Below, one piece after another: positions 48,205 to 56,988 of a stretch of 64,000 nucleotides of DNA. The position numbers were made by a program, and so were the translations under genes. The stretch's first letter is position 1. Each line of letters starts with the position of its first letter. The notes beneath the pieces are model-generated. The model saw only the letters and a program-made list of their open reading frames with translations, searched no databases and had not been told where the DNA came from. Source of the stretch: Aeromonas eucrenophila (GTDB lineage Bacteria; Pseudomonadota; Gammaproteobacteria; Enterobacterales; Aeromonadaceae); contig NZ_CDDF01000011.1 of the NCBI RefSeq assembly GCF_000819865.1, forward strand, positions 240,566 through 304,565, in the 5' to 3' direction.

Positions 48205-48987
48205 TCAGACTCGATAACGTGCGGCGGCATGGGCCTGCCGGATATCGGAGAACAGGGCCTTGCGCGCGCCTTCGAAGTCATCCCAGCGGCTCGCCTCGTG
48301 CAGCGGCGGTATGGTGACCAGCTCGCGGCGATCGAAACCGACCAGGGCCGCGTCCACCAGCTCACCCACCTCCATCACCTCCGGCAGGCTGTCGGGATCG
48401 ATGCCGGATCGCGCCCAGATCTCGGTGCGGGTCGCCGCCGGCAGCACCGCCTGCACATAGACACCGTGGGGTGAGAGCTCCTGGTTCATGCCCTGAGACA
48501 GGTAGAGCACGAAGGCCTTGGTCGCACCGTAGAGCGTCATGCCAAATTCCGGGGCCAGCCCGACCACGGAGCCGATGTTCACTATGCTGCCCGCGCCGGC
48601 TTGCGCCAGCCGCGGGGCGATGGCGGCGGCCAGCCGTGCCAGCGCCGTGGTGTTGAGGGCCATCAGCTGATCTATGCTGGCGGCGCTCTGCTCGATGAAG
48701 CGCCCCACCTGCCCGGCCCCGGCGTTGTTGATCAGGATACCGATGCTAGCGTCATCGCGCAGGCGGGCCTCGACCCTTTCCAGGTCTTGCGATTGGGTGA
48801 GATCTGCCGGCAGTACATCGACGGCGACGCCACACTCCTGGCGCAGACGGGTGGCGAGCGTCTCCAGCCTGGCCTGATCGCGGGCGACCAGCACCAGATC
48901 GTGGCCGCGCCGTGCGAAGCGGTCAGCGTAGGTGGCACCGATGCCGCTGGAGGCGCCGGTAATAAGCACTGCGGGATTCGTAGTCAT
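48205..48987 (-). CDS. SDR-family oxidoreductase
   Basis: 260 aa classical short-chain dehydrogenase. NAD(P)-binding TGASSGIG (about 10-17), NNAG, and the catalytic YGATK. ILINNAGAGQVGRFIEQ and the R-rich coenzyme loop (ARDQAR) suggest NADP. The substrate is unknown. It lies 97 nt downstream of the old-yellow-enzyme gene on the same strand, so the two may form an electrophile or carbonyl-reducing pair. Confidence 0.88.
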   Translation of the reverse strand: MTTNPAVLITGASSGIGATYADRFARRGHDLVLVARDQARLETLATRLRQECGVAVDVLPADLTQSQDLERVEARLRDDASIGILINNAGAGQVGRFIEQSAASIDQLMALNTTALARLAAAIAPRLAQAGAGSIVNIGSVVGLAPEFGMTLYGATKAFVLYLSQGMNQELSPHGVYVQAVLPAATRTEIWARSGIDPDSLPEVMEVGELVDAALVGFDRRELVTIPPLHEASRWDDFEGARKALFSDIRQAHAAARYRV

Positions 48988-49084
48988 GATGGGGTTCTCT
49001 CGATGAAGATGCGGTGGCTGCCCACTCGGGTGCAGCCGATGGCATGACGAGGCCGCACCGCCCTGGCACGACCTCGCCGACGGG

Positions 49085-50179
49085 TCATGAGTCGCTGGCT
49101 CCCGCCAGGGCCGGATAGTCGATGTAACCCTCGGCGCCGCCGCCGTAGAGGGTCTCGGGTTTCAGCGCGGCAAGGGGAGCGCCGAGGGCCAGCCGCGCCA
49201 CCAGATCCGGATTGCTGATAAAGGGGCGCCCAAAGGCAAACAAGTCCGCCTTGCCCTGGCTCAGATAGGTGTTGGCCAGCGCCAGGTCATAGCCGTTGTT
49301 GGCCAGATAGGTCTGCTTGAAGCGGCGGCGCAGGGAGCCAAAGTCGAAGGGGGCCAGCTCCCGGGGACCGCCGGTGGCCCCCTCGATCACGTGCAGATAG
49401 ACGATGCCAAGCGCGCTGAGCCGCTCGACCAGATAGTCGTACTGCGGCTGGGGATCGCTGCAGGAGATGCCGTTGGCCGGCGAGACCGGGGAGAGACGCA
49501 CCCCGGTGCGATCGGCCCCAATCTCCTCTGCCACCGCGGCGGTGACCTCCAGCAACAGACGCGCGCGATTCTCGATGGAGCCACCATAGGCATCGGTGCG
49601 CAGGTTGGCCCCATCCTTGAGGAACTGCTCCAGCAGGTAGCCGTTGGCGCCGTGCACCTCGACCCCGTCGAAGCCCGCCGCCATGGCGTTGGCAGCCGCC
49701 TGACGAAAGTCATCGACGATGGCAGGGAGCTCCTCCAGGGTCAGTGCCCGTGGCGCCGACACCTCGACGAAGCCGTTGTTGACGAAGGTCTTGGTCTCGG
49801 CGCGGATCGCCGAGGGGGCCACGGGGGCGGCGCCCTGCGGCTGCAAATCGACGTGGGAGACCCGGCCGACGTGCCAGAGCTGCACGAAGATCTTGCCTCC
49901 CTTGGCATGCACCGCATCGGTCACCTTGCGCCAGCCTGCTACCTGCGGCTGGGTGTAGAGGCCGGGGGTGTCCTGATAGCCCTGGGCCTGGGCGGAGACC
50001 TGGGTCGCCTCGGCGATCAGCAGGCCCGCCGTGGCTCTCTGGCTGTAATAGGTGGCGGCAAATTCGCTCGGCACCAGGCCGGGACCGGCGCGATTGCGGG
50101 TGAGCGGGGCCATCACGATGCGATTGGCGAGGGTGATGGGGCCGAGGGGATAGGTCTCGAAGAGCGTCTTGTCTGTCAT
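49085..50179 (-). CDS. Old yellow enzyme-family alkene reductase (NemA-like)
   Basis: 364 aa, full-length OYE barrel. FMN-binding VMAPLTRNRA at the N-terminus, FVQLWHVGRVSH, and the substrate-site motif FDGVEVHGANGYLLEQF. It reduces activated C=C bonds and nitro compounds with NADPH. Divergently encoded from a TetR-family regulator, the same arrangement as nemR/nemA in E. coli though not as one operon. Confidence 0.93.
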   Translation of the reverse strand: MTDKTLFETYPLGPITLANRIVMAPLTRNRAGPGLVPSEFAATYYSQRATAGLLIAEATQVSAQAQGYQDTPGLYTQPQVAGWRKVTDAVHAKGGKIFVQLWHVGRVSHVDLQPQGAAPVAPSAIRAETKTFVNNGFVEVSAPRALTLEELPAIVDDFRQAAANAMAAGFDGVEVHGANGYLLEQFLKDGANLRTDAYGGSIENRARLLLEVTAAVAEEIGADRTGVRLSPVSPANGISCSDPQPQYDYLVERLSALGIVYLHVIEGATGGPRELAPFDFGSLRRRFKQTYLANNGYDLALANTYLSQGKADLFAFGRPFISNPDLVARLALGAPLAALKPETLYGGGAEGYIDYPALAGASDS

Positions 50180-50309
50180 GTCTCGCCTCTGTCAGTTGAA
50201 GGCCGGGTCTGGTGTGGAAGCGGGCGCCTGCCAAAACCGCTCAGGCGTATCCATGATGGCGCAGGTCGGGCAATCACGCCCGCTCGCCGCTGCCGGATCG
50301 AACGCCATT

Positions 50310-50331
50310 AAAGATGACGATCATCATCTTT
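50310..50331. promoter_or_regulatory. Candidate operator for the divergent TetR regulator
   Basis: 22-bp near-palindrome with outer arms AAAGATGA and TCATCTTT; only one symmetric position pair mismatches. It is centred between the alkene reductase and tetR starts. A further GATGATGA half-site follows about 20 bp on. Confidence 0.6.
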
Positions 50332-50414
50332 GCAGTCAAGTGTTTTGATGATGACCGACATCAATGTATATTGGGCATCACATTACTCGCACCAATTAAG
50401 AGAGATCACCGGCG

Positions 50415-51011
50415 ATGAGGGTCACCAAGGCACAGGCACAGGCGAACCGGGCACACATAGTCGAGACTGCCGCCAGGCTGTTTCGGGAGCGGGGTTACGA
50501 CGGTGTGGGGGTGGCGGATCTGATGGCCGCCGCCGGCTTTACCCATGGCGGCTTCTACAAGCACTTCCCGGCCAAGGCGGATCTGATGGCGGAGGCCGCC
50601 ACCTGCGCCTTCGAGCAGAGCGCCGAGAAGACCCGCACCCTGGACGCCCCCTCGTTTGTCAGCCACTACCTGTCCCGGGAGCACCGCGACGGCCCGGGGG
50701 ATGGCTGCATCATGGCCGCCCTGTGCGCCGATGCGGCCCGTCAGCCAGCGCAGATCAAGGCCGCCTTCGCGACCGGTATCGAGACCCTGCTGACCCGCGC
50801 AGGGACACTCGGCGAGGTGGATGGCGAACATGACGAGGCGGCCCGCCGGGCCAGGGGCATAGCGCTGATGGCGCAGATGATAGGCGCCATAGTGCTGTCG
50901 CGCGCCTGCCCGGATGACTCGCCACTGGCCGATGAGATCCTCGCGACCTGCGGCGACGCCATCCTCTCCCGCCTCCCCTCGGCCGCTGCCGCGCCAGACG
51001 ACAATCAATAA
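50415..51011 (+). CDS. TetR-family repressor divergent from the alkene reductase
   Basis: 198 aa with an N-terminal TetR helix-turn-helix (GVADLMAAAGFTHGGFYKHF, about 32-51). It contains several cysteines (for example GCIMAALCADAAR), compatible with electrophile sensing as known for NemR, but no specific sensor Cys can be assigned. It probably represses the alkene reductase-SDR genes and itself via the palindrome at 50310-50331. A terminator follows. Confidence 0.88.
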   Translation: MRVTKAQAQANRAHIVETAARLFRERGYDGVGVADLMAAAGFTHGGFYKHFPAKADLMAEAATCAFEQSAEKTRTLDAPSFVSHYLSREHRDGPGDGCIMAALCADAARQPAQIKAAFATGIETLLTRAGTLGEVDGEHDEAARRARGIALMAQMIGAIVLSRACPDDSPLADEILATCGDAILSRLPSAAAAPDDNQ

Positions 51012-51017
51012 CGAATG

Positions 51018-51043
51018 AAGGGCGGGCCTTGTCCCGCCCTTTC
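51018..51043 (+). terminator. Terminator after tetR
   Basis: AAGGGCGGG/CCCGCCCTT stem with a short loop and a weak T-run. Confidence 0.75.
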
Positions 51044-51279
51044 TGGGCCTTGCTCCTAACACCTGACCTATCCCCGCCCCCGAATTGATAGCCACGCCTG
51101 ATATGGCGCCCCATTCATGCCCCCGGCTCCACCCTTCATCTCGCCTTGGGCTCTAAGGCAACGCCTGCTCCGATCTTCCCTCTCCCGGCTCGCGGCAAGC
51201 CCCTTTGCCGCGCCATTTCCCTCCTTTTATCGCCTCAGACCGTAGTTTTTATGCACTTAAATCGAAAAAAGATGAGTTG

Positions 51280-51293
51280 TTGAAGCACTTCAA
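51280..51293. promoter_or_regulatory. FNR-like palindrome upstream of dcuB
   Basis: TTGAAGCACTTCAA: perfect outer arms, differing from the FNR consensus TTGAT-N4-ATCAA at one base per half. Centred 123 bp upstream of the dcuB start, where anaerobic activation would be expected. Confidence 0.4.
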
Positions 51294-51298
51294 ATTTT

Positions 51299-51342
51299 TA
51301 CCCCTTTAGGGTAGGCAGAATAACCACTAACCCTTTAGGGGC
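51299..51342. promoter_or_regulatory. Duplicated CCCTTTAGGG near-palindrome
   Basis: TACCCCTTTAGGGTA (51299-51313) and a second CCCTTTAGGG (51331-51340), 29 bp apart. TACCCCT resembles the NarL/NarP heptamer; nitrate control of dcuB is known in E. coli. The assignment is tentative. Confidence 0.4.
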
Positions 51343-51409
51343 AAATAACAACAAACAATGTCGTCCTGGGCGCTGCGCCTTCATGGACCGAATCACACGA
51401 GGTAATGGA

Positions 51410-52753
51410 ATGATCTTCATGGAATTTATGGTGGTACTCGGCTGTTTGCTGCTGGGTACCCGTTTCGGGGGCATGGGACTGGGTCTCATCAGCGGCATAG
51501 GCCTGTTCCTGCTGACCTTCGTGTTCGGCCTCACCCCGGGTGAGCCACCGGTGCAGGTGATGCTCACCATACTGGCGGTGATCGGTTGCGCCGCCACCCT
51601 GCAGACCGCGGGCGGCCTCAACCTGATGATGCAGATTGCCGAGCGCCTGCTGCGCCGCCACCCGCAATACATCACCATCCTGGCCCCCCTCACCACCTGG
51701 ACCCTCACCTTCCTGTGCGGCACCGGCCACGTGGTCTACACCATGTTCCCCATCATCTCCGACATTGCGCTGCAGAAGAATATCCGCCCGGAGCGCCCCA
51801 TGGCGGTGGCGTCCGTCGCCTCCCAGATGGCGATCTGCGCCTCGCCGGTGTCGGTGGCCGTGGTCTCCATGGTCTCCATCCTGGCGGCCGGTCACGGCAT
51901 AGGTCAGGCCTACAGCCTGCTCGACATCCTGATGATCGCCATCCCCTCTTCCCTGTCCGGCGTCATAGTCGCGGCCCTGTGGAGCCTGCGCCGCGGCAAG
52001 GATCTGGACAAGGACGAGGAGTTCCAGGCCAAGATCAAGGATCCGGAGCAACGCGCCTTCATCTACGGCGGCGGTGAGACCCTGCTCAACACCAAGTTCC
52101 CGAAAGAAGCCTACTGGTCGACCTGGATCTTCTTCGCCGCCATCGCCGCCGTGGTGGTGCTGGGGGCCGACGCCTCCCTGCGCCCGGTGTTCGAGATCGG
52201 CGGCAAGACGGGCCCCCTCTCCATGAACCTGGTCATCCAGATGATGATGCTGATCGCCGGCGCCGTGATCCTGATGCGCTGCAAGGTCAAGCCGGGTGAC
52301 ATCTCCAACGGAGCCGTATTCAAGGCGGGCATGGTCGCCATCTTCTCGGTGTTCGGGGTCGCCTGGATGAGCGAGACCTTCTTCCAGGCCCACATGCCAC
52401 TGCTCAAAGAAACCCTGGCCCACGTGGTGCAGGCCCAGCCCTGGACCTATGCCCTGGTGCTCTTCCTCATCTCCAAGCTGGTGAACAGCCAGGCCGCCGC
52501 GCTCACTGCCATCGCCCCCATGGGGCTGGCGCTGGGGGTCGAGCCCAAGCTGCTGATCGCCTTCCTGCCGGCGAGCTACGGTTACTTCGTGCTGCCGACC
52601 TACCCGAGCGATCTGGCCTGTATCGGTTTCGACCGCACCGGCACCACCCGCATCGGCAAGTACATCATCAACCACAGCTTCATCATTCCGGGCCTGATCG
52701 GGGTGGCCACCTCCTGCAGCCTGGGTTATGTGCTGACCAGCATACTGCTGTGA
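51410..52753 (+). CDS. dcuB: Anaerobic C4-dicarboxylate transporter DcuB
   Basis: 447 aa (E. coli DcuB 446), an inner-membrane fumarate/succinate antiporter. Family stretches include LCGTGHVVYTMFPIISD, NIRPERPMAVASVASQM, SKLVNSQAAALTAIAP and LPTYPSDLA. It exchanges fumarate for succinate during fumarate respiration. DcuB is favoured over DcuA by similarity across the whole protein and by the FNR/NarL-like sites upstream. ATG 51410 follows GAGG; the frame opens 27 nt earlier without support. Confidence 0.9.
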   Translation: MIFMEFMVVLGCLLLGTRFGGMGLGLISGIGLFLLTFVFGLTPGEPPVQVMLTILAVIGCAATLQTAGGLNLMMQIAERLLRRHPQYITILAPLTTWTLTFLCGTGHVVYTMFPIISDIALQKNIRPERPMAVASVASQMAICASPVSVAVVSMVSILAAGHGIGQAYSLLDILMIAIPSSLSGVIVAALWSLRRGKDLDKDEEFQAKIKDPEQRAFIYGGGETLLNTKFPKEAYWSTWIFFAAIAAVVVLGADASLRPVFEIGGKTGPLSMNLVIQMMMLIAGAVILMRCKVKPGDISNGAVFKAGMVAIFSVFGVAWMSETFFQAHMPLLKETLAHVVQAQPWTYALVLFLISKLVNSQAAALTAIAPMGLALGVEPKLLIAFLPASYGYFVLPTYPSDLACIGFDRTGTTRIGKYIINHSFIIPGLIGVATSCSLGYVLTSILL

Positions 52754-52790
52754 CGCGCTTTCACACCCATCGGCATTACTGATGCCACTC

Positions 52791-52826
52791 AACAGGCCTC
52801 CGTTTGCGGGGCCTGTTGTCTTTCTG
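52791..52826 (+). terminator. Terminator after dcuB
   Basis: AACAGGCC/GGCCTGTT stem, 11-nt loop, then TCTTTCT. Confidence 0.75.
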
Positions 52827-52909
52827 CCCTCTGCGCCCGCCCTACGGATTTTGCCAAGGCCCCCTTGGGCGGGTAGCATGCCTCCCTCTTTCCCTTCTGG
52901 AATCACACC

Positions 52910-53581
52910 ATGTCTCGCGTCATCGCACTCTGGAGCGGCGGCAAGGATGCCATGCAGGCGCTCTGCCATGCCCGCGATCAGGGCCATCAGGTGGTGGCTC
53001 TGGTCACCTTCGCTCCGCCCAACCCCAGCTTCCTCGCCCATCCCCTGCCGCTGGTGCGGCGCCAGGCGGAGGCCCTGGGCCTGCCCCACCGGCTGGTCAC
53101 CATAGAGGCCCCGTTCGAGCAGAGTTACGAGCAGGCGCTGGCCGACTTGCGGCAGGAGTGGCAGATCGAGGGGGTGGTCACCGGCGACATCGACAGCGTG
53201 GCCGGGGCACCTAACTGGATCCGCGAGCGCTGCCGCCCGCTCGGCCTCGCCGTCCATACCCCGCTCTGGCAGCAAACTCGCGTGGCGCTGCTGGCGGATC
53301 TGCTGGCCCGCGGCATCAAGGCCCACCTCTCCTGCGTCGATACCAGGGTGCTGACCCCGGACTGGGTGGGACGGGCGCTGGACGCCGCCACCCTGGCCGA
53401 ATTGCAGGCGCTGGCGGCGCGGCAGGGTTTCGATGCCTGCGGCGAGCAGGGGGAGTACCACAGCATGGTGACCGACGGGCCAGGGTTTGCGGCGCCCCTC
53501 CCCCTCAGCGGCTGGCGGGTAGCGCGGCAGGATCACCTCGCCTATCTGGCGGAAGATGGCGAGAGCCATCTAGTCAGTTAG
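52910..53581 (+). CDS. PP-loop ATPase, diphthine-ammonia-ligase-like family
   Basis: 223 aa, single domain of the adenine-nucleotide alpha-hydrolase superfamily. The PP-loop is LWSGGKDAMQALCHA at the N-terminus; VTGDIDSVAG and GEQGEYHSMVTDGP near the end are the family signature (MJ0570/DUF71, related to the eukaryotic diphthamide amidase). Bacteria lack diphthamide, so the true substrate is unknown. The gene stands alone, and its last codons are repeated downstream in a tandem array. Confidence 0.88.
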   Translation: MSRVIALWSGGKDAMQALCHARDQGHQVVALVTFAPPNPSFLAHPLPLVRRQAEALGLPHRLVTIEAPFEQSYEQALADLRQEWQIEGVVTGDIDSVAGAPNWIRERCRPLGLAVHTPLWQQTRVALLADLLARGIKAHLSCVDTRVLTPDWVGRALDAATLAELQALAARQGFDACGEQGEYHSMVTDGPGFAAPLPLSGWRVARQDHLAYLAEDGESHLVS

Positions 53582-53719
53582 ACATTAATCAGTTAGGCAT
53601 TAATCAGTTAGGCGCTAGCCATCTAGTCAGTTAGGCATTAGTCAGTGAGGCGTTAGCCATCTAGTCAGTTAGGCATTAGTCAGTGAGGCGTTAGCCATCT
53701 GATCAGTTAGGGCTGCGCC
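53565..53719 (+). repeat. Tandem repeat made from the 3' end of the PP-loop ATPase gene
   Basis: Units begin GCCATCTAGTCAGTTAG at 53565 (in the gene, containing its stop), 53618 and 53656, with a diverged one at 53694; periods are 53, 38 and 38 bp. The first interval holds a nested 15-bp repeat (CATTAATCAGTTAGG). Every unit repeats the Ser-His-Leu-Val-Ser-stop coding end. Confidence 0.88.
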
Positions 53720-53735
53720 AGACCATCCAATTTCC

Positions 53736-53766
53736 ATAAAAAACGGGAGGCCTGGGCCTCCCGTTT
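53736..53766 (-). terminator. Terminator of the dcuC-M20 peptidase transcript
   Basis: ACGGGAGGCC/GGCCTCCCGT stem with a TG loop; on the minus strand six T residues follow. It lies 21 nt past the peptidase stop. Confidence 0.85.
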
Positions 53767-53787
53767 GCACTGCTTTTATTCGATATG

Positions 53788-54927
53788 TCAGCGTGCCAGC
53801 TTGGTCAGCACCCGCTTAAGCAGACGAATGCGCGGCGCTATGCTGTCCAGCAGCAGGAACTCGCTCTGTGAGTGGAAGCCACCCCCCATGGGGCCGAAGC
53901 CGTCCAGCGACGGCACCCCGGCCGCGGCGGTGAAGTTCGCATCCGAGCCGCCACCGGCCTCCAGCCAGTTGAAGGGGATCCCCTCCTCCGCCGCCGCGTC
54001 CTCCACCAGCCTCATCAGCCCCTGAGTGTCCTCGTTGGGGCGCATCGCCGGCTTGAAGGTCTGGCGCTCCACCTCGACCCGGCAACCGCGTAGGAAGGGG
54101 TTGTTGGCCATGAAGCCGAGCCGCTCGTGCACGGCGGCGGCCTCGTCGTTGCTCCAGAAGCGCAGATCGACGATGGCCTCGGCGAAGTCCGGCACCACAT
54201 TGACCCCTGTGCCCCCCTGCACTACCCCCACGTTCATGGTGGTACCCGTCTCCAGGTTCACCTGCTCGTTGATGGCCAGCACCCAATTCGCGAGTTCTGT
54301 GATGGCGGAGATCCCCTCGGCCAGGGCCGAGCCCGCGTGGGACGCCTTGCCGTGGAAGCGGATGCGGTACTTGGCGTTGCCCTTGCGGGCGCTGATGAGA
54401 TCCCCGCTCGGGCGGGCCGCCTCGGCCACCAGCACGCAGCCGCTCTGCTTGGCCTTCTCCACCAGCCACTCCTTGGACCAGGGGGAGCCAATCTCCTCGT
54501 CGCAGTTGCAGCAGACCAGCACCCGGAGCTTGGCCAGCACCGCCGGATCCAGGGCCTTGAGGGCATACCAGGTGGAGAGCAGACCGCTCTTCATGTCCGA
54601 GACGCCGGGGCCGAAGGCCTGATCGCCCTCCACCTTGAGCGGCCGTTTGGCGGCAGTCCCCTCCGGGAATACCGTATCCATGTGGCCCACCAGCATGACG
54701 TCATAGTGGCTGGCGCCGGGGGCATTGGTGATCTCGAGGCAGGGGCCGCACTCATCGGCGAACTGGTGGCGCACCACCTGCCAGCCGATGGCCTCATATT
54801 TTTCGGTCATGATGTCGGCCACTTTGGCCACCCCGGCCGGGGTACGGGTGCCGCAATCGAGGTTGATCAGCGGGGCGAGATCCGCCAGGTAGGTATCGAG
54901 GGAAAAGCCGTTAAGTGAGTCTGTCAT
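53788..54927 (-). CDS. M20-family peptidase (glutamate carboxypeptidase type)
   Basis: 379 aa, an M20 zinc exopeptidase with a catalytic domain split by a lid domain. Metal-ligand motifs are visible: VGHMDTVFPEG, GVSDMKSG, CNCDEEIGS and a C-terminal His in GGFHSQSEF. The CPG2-like layout suggests release of C-terminal glutamate or similar amino acids. There is no signal peptide, so it is cytosolic. The start at 54927 is chosen because GGAG lies 6 nt upstream; other in-frame ATGs at 54930-54939 overlap that site. It follows dcuC by 85 nt on the same strand. Confidence 0.88.
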   Translation of the reverse strand: MTDSLNGFSLDTYLADLAPLINLDCGTRTPAGVAKVADIMTEKYEAIGWQVVRHQFADECGPCLEITNAPGASHYDVMLVGHMDTVFPEGTAAKRPLKVEGDQAFGPGVSDMKSGLLSTWYALKALDPAVLAKLRVLVCCNCDEEIGSPWSKEWLVEKAKQSGCVLVAEAARPSGDLISARKGNAKYRIRFHGKASHAGSALAEGISAITELANWVLAINEQVNLETGTTMNVGVVQGGTGVNVVPDFAEAIVDLRFWSNDEAAAVHERLGFMANNPFLRGCRVEVERQTFKPAMRPNEDTQGLMRLVEDAAAEEGIPFNWLEAGGGSDANFTAAAGVPSLDGFGPMGGGFHSQSEFLLLDSIAPRIRLLKRVLTKLAR

Positions 54928-55012
54928 CATCATCTCCATGTCGTGGGAAGGCAGGCCTCCCATCCAATAGCCGAGTGAAAAGAGCGGACGGCCCGGGCCA
55001 TCCGCCAGCTGA

Positions 55013-56389
55013 TTACATAAACAGCAGGTAGTTGAGTGCCAATGCGGTCACCAGGGCGCCCGCCATGGGCACGCTGGTGCGTTTCACCACCACGAAGGGA
55101 GAGACCTTGGCGATGCCGGCGCAGGCGATGAGCACGGCGGCGATGGGGGAGATGCTGCGGCCGATACTGGAGGCGAGCTGCATGGGCAGCAACATGGTCA
55201 CCGCCGGCACCCCGAACTTGGCCGCCACCGCGGGGGCCAAGGTGGAGAAGCTCAGGAAGGCGGCGTTGCCGGAGCCCATGATGACCGCGGCCACCATGAT
55301 GAGGCCCACCATCACCAGCGTCATCAGGCCGCTGCCGATGCCGGCGTTGCTGGCGGAGTGGAGCAGGGTGTCGATGGCGCCGATGGCCTTGAGGGATTCC
55401 GCAAACAGTTCGGCGCAGACAATGAGCGCCACGACGGGGCCGAACACCTTGCCCATGCCGTCGAGGAAGCTCGACAGTCCGGCCATGGCGGTGCGCACCG
55501 AGCGGCTACGCAGCAGCTCGCACAGCATGCCGATGAACACCGACAGCAGCATGGCCACCTCCACGCTCATCTTGATGTCGTCCTCCAAGAGCTTCGAGAA
55601 GGTCATCATCAGCACGAAGGGGATGATGGGCAGCAGGGCATACCAGGTCGGCGCCTTCACCTCGTCCGTCCCCTGCTCGTCGAGCTCCGCGTGATCGCCA
55701 CGGTGCAGGGCGGGATCCCAGCCATCCTGGCGATCGCAGTGCCGCTGCCAGAAGAAGTGCAGCACCATGGTCACCAGCAGCATGGGGGCCACCAGCCAGA
55801 TCTGGTAATCCACGAAGTAGCTGGTCGGATCCAGGCCGGACTGGCCGGCGGAGAAGATGGCGTTGGTCTGGGTCGGGCCAATCTCGAACGCCTGGGAGGT
55901 GGCGATGACGCCACAGGCGGAGGCCGAGCTGATGCCGAGGTTGCGCATCACAGGGTACATGGTGACCATCAGCAGCAGACCGAGGCCGGTGGCCGAGGTG
56001 ACGAACAGGGAGACGAACACCGCCACCAGGTAACAGATCGCCAGCATCAGGTAGCTGGACTGGATGCCCGCCACCGGCTTGACCGCCACCCGCACCAGGG
56101 CCTGGGAGGCGCCGATGTGGGACATGTAAGTCGCAAAGCCCGCCACCGCCATGATGGTGAGGCCAAGCCCCGCCGCTCGGTAAGAGAAGATCCCCTTGAA
56201 CACCTCGAACAGGTCGAACAGGGCGAAGCCGGTGCTCTTGTCGGCGGGCAGTATGGGGTGCAGACCCAGCCAGTAGGCCAGGGTGAAGAGGCTCATCCCC
56301 GCCAGCGCCAGCACGGCCTGCGGGTTGTAGTCCTTGACGATGCCGTAGATCACGGCCATCAGCACGAACGAGACGAATAAGAGTTCCAA
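55013..56389 (-). CDS. dcuC: Anaerobic C4-dicarboxylate carrier DcuC
   Basis: 458 aa (E. coli DcuC 461), about twelve transmembrane helices. Family landmarks include GFATYMSHIGASQALVRVA, SLFVTSATGLGLLLMVT and AVIMGSGNAAFLSF. It exports succinate during fermentation or exchanges dicarboxylates. A consensus FNR box lies 60 bp upstream of its start codon, pointing to anaerobic induction. The M20 peptidase downstream suggests dicarboxylate or amino-dicarboxylate metabolism as the common theme. Confidence 0.92.
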   Translation of the reverse strand: MELLFVSFVLMAVIYGIVKDYNPQAVLALAGMSLFTLAYWLGLHPILPADKSTGFALFDLFEVFKGIFSYRAAGLGLTIMAVAGFATYMSHIGASQALVRVAVKPVAGIQSSYLMLAICYLVAVFVSLFVTSATGLGLLLMVTMYPVMRNLGISSASACGVIATSQAFEIGPTQTNAIFSAGQSGLDPTSYFVDYQIWLVAPMLLVTMVLHFFWQRHCDRQDGWDPALHRGDHAELDEQGTDEVKAPTWYALLPIIPFVLMMTFSKLLEDDIKMSVEVAMLLSVFIGMLCELLRSRSVRTAMAGLSSFLDGMGKVFGPVVALIVCAELFAESLKAIGAIDTLLHSASNAGIGSGLMTLVMVGLIMVAAVIMGSGNAAFLSFSTLAPAVAAKFGVPAVTMLLPMQLASSIGRSISPIAAVLIACAGIAKVSPFVVVKRTSVPMAGALVTALALNYLLFM

Positions 56390-56673
56390 AATGCGCTCCT
56401 GTTAAGATATCGAGGGGCGGAATCTAGTGGCCGATCCCGTCTTCTCCCTTGATCCCCATCAATAAAGATGGATTGGATGCACATTTAAAGAATAAAACAC
56501 CAACTAAATCACAAAAATCAGTCGTTAAATTTGACGTCAGCGCATTAAGATCCAGTTGCATAGCGTCAGGCCCCGCAACCTCCACTTTTTTTGCTCTGGA
56601 TCAACGTCCGTTGGGGGTGAACTGGCCAAGATGCCCGTCGACACAAGGCGACCATTTCGCACCGGAGAGAGTT
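56390..56673. other. Divergent gap between dcuC and the 104-aa gene
   Basis: It holds the FNR box and an AT-rich stretch (56455-56540) that should contain both promoters. No gene was recognised. Confidence 0.5.
56449..56462. promoter_or_regulatory. Consensus FNR box upstream of dcuC
   Basis: TTGATCCCCATCAA matches TTGAT-N4-ATCAA exactly. Centred at 56455.5, 66 bp upstream of the dcuC start; an activating class II position (-41.5) would put transcription start about 25 nt before the ATG. Confidence 0.78.
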
Positions 56674-56988
56674 ATGACAAACCAGGCCACCGCAGAGAGC
56701 ATCCACTGCGACTACAAGCTGTGGGACATCCTCATCGAGTCTGCAAAGGAGCGCACCACCATTCGTTACTCCAAGCTGGCCAAGCAGGCCGGGCTGGAGG
56801 GCAGCCAGGACGAGCTGCGCACCCTGCTGCAACGCATCCGTATGTACTGCACCGAACACGAGCTGCCCACCCTCTCCGCCATCGTCGTGGATGACGTGGG
56901 CAAGTACGCCGGCCTCTCCTCCAGCCTGCCAAACGCCCCCTGGGAGCGTGCCCGGGTATTCGATTACCAGTGGCCTCTCTCGCCATAA
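56674..56988 (+). CDS. Conserved hypothetical protein, 104 aa
   Basis: Family not named. The N-terminal part (YKLWDILIESAKERTTIRYSK) looks helical, followed by a short helical segment and LPTLSAIVVDDVGKYAG. This pattern (a YxxLA-type helix, a lone Cys, then sALVV and a Gly turn) recalls small domains seen near restriction or repair genes, but that is weak. GAGAG precedes the ATG at 56674; an open frame extends upstream through the promoter region. Its 3' end is duplicated beyond the AT-rich insertion. Confidence 0.78.
   Translation: MTNQATAESIHCDYKLWDILIESAKERTTIRYSKLAKQAGLEGSQDELRTLLQRIRMYCTEHELPTLSAIVVDDVGKYAGLSSSLPNAPWERARVFDYQWPLSP

Larger units (their letters stand above)
51044..51409. 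other. 366-bp region upstream of dcuB
   Basis: No gene was recognised. From 51235 it is AT-rich and contains an FNR-like palindrome (51280-51293) and two copies of CCCTTTAGGG (51302-51311, 51331-51340). Confidence 0.6.

Noticed and set aside
51335-53569. 744-aa minus-strand open frame
   Set aside because: It lies opposite dcuB and the PP-loop ATPase gene, both clearly real; the His/Gly/Gln-rich translation is typical antisense of high-GC genes.
53565-53719. Possible CRISPR array
   Set aside because: Repeats are contiguous and contain the gene end; there are no unique spacers and no cas genes.
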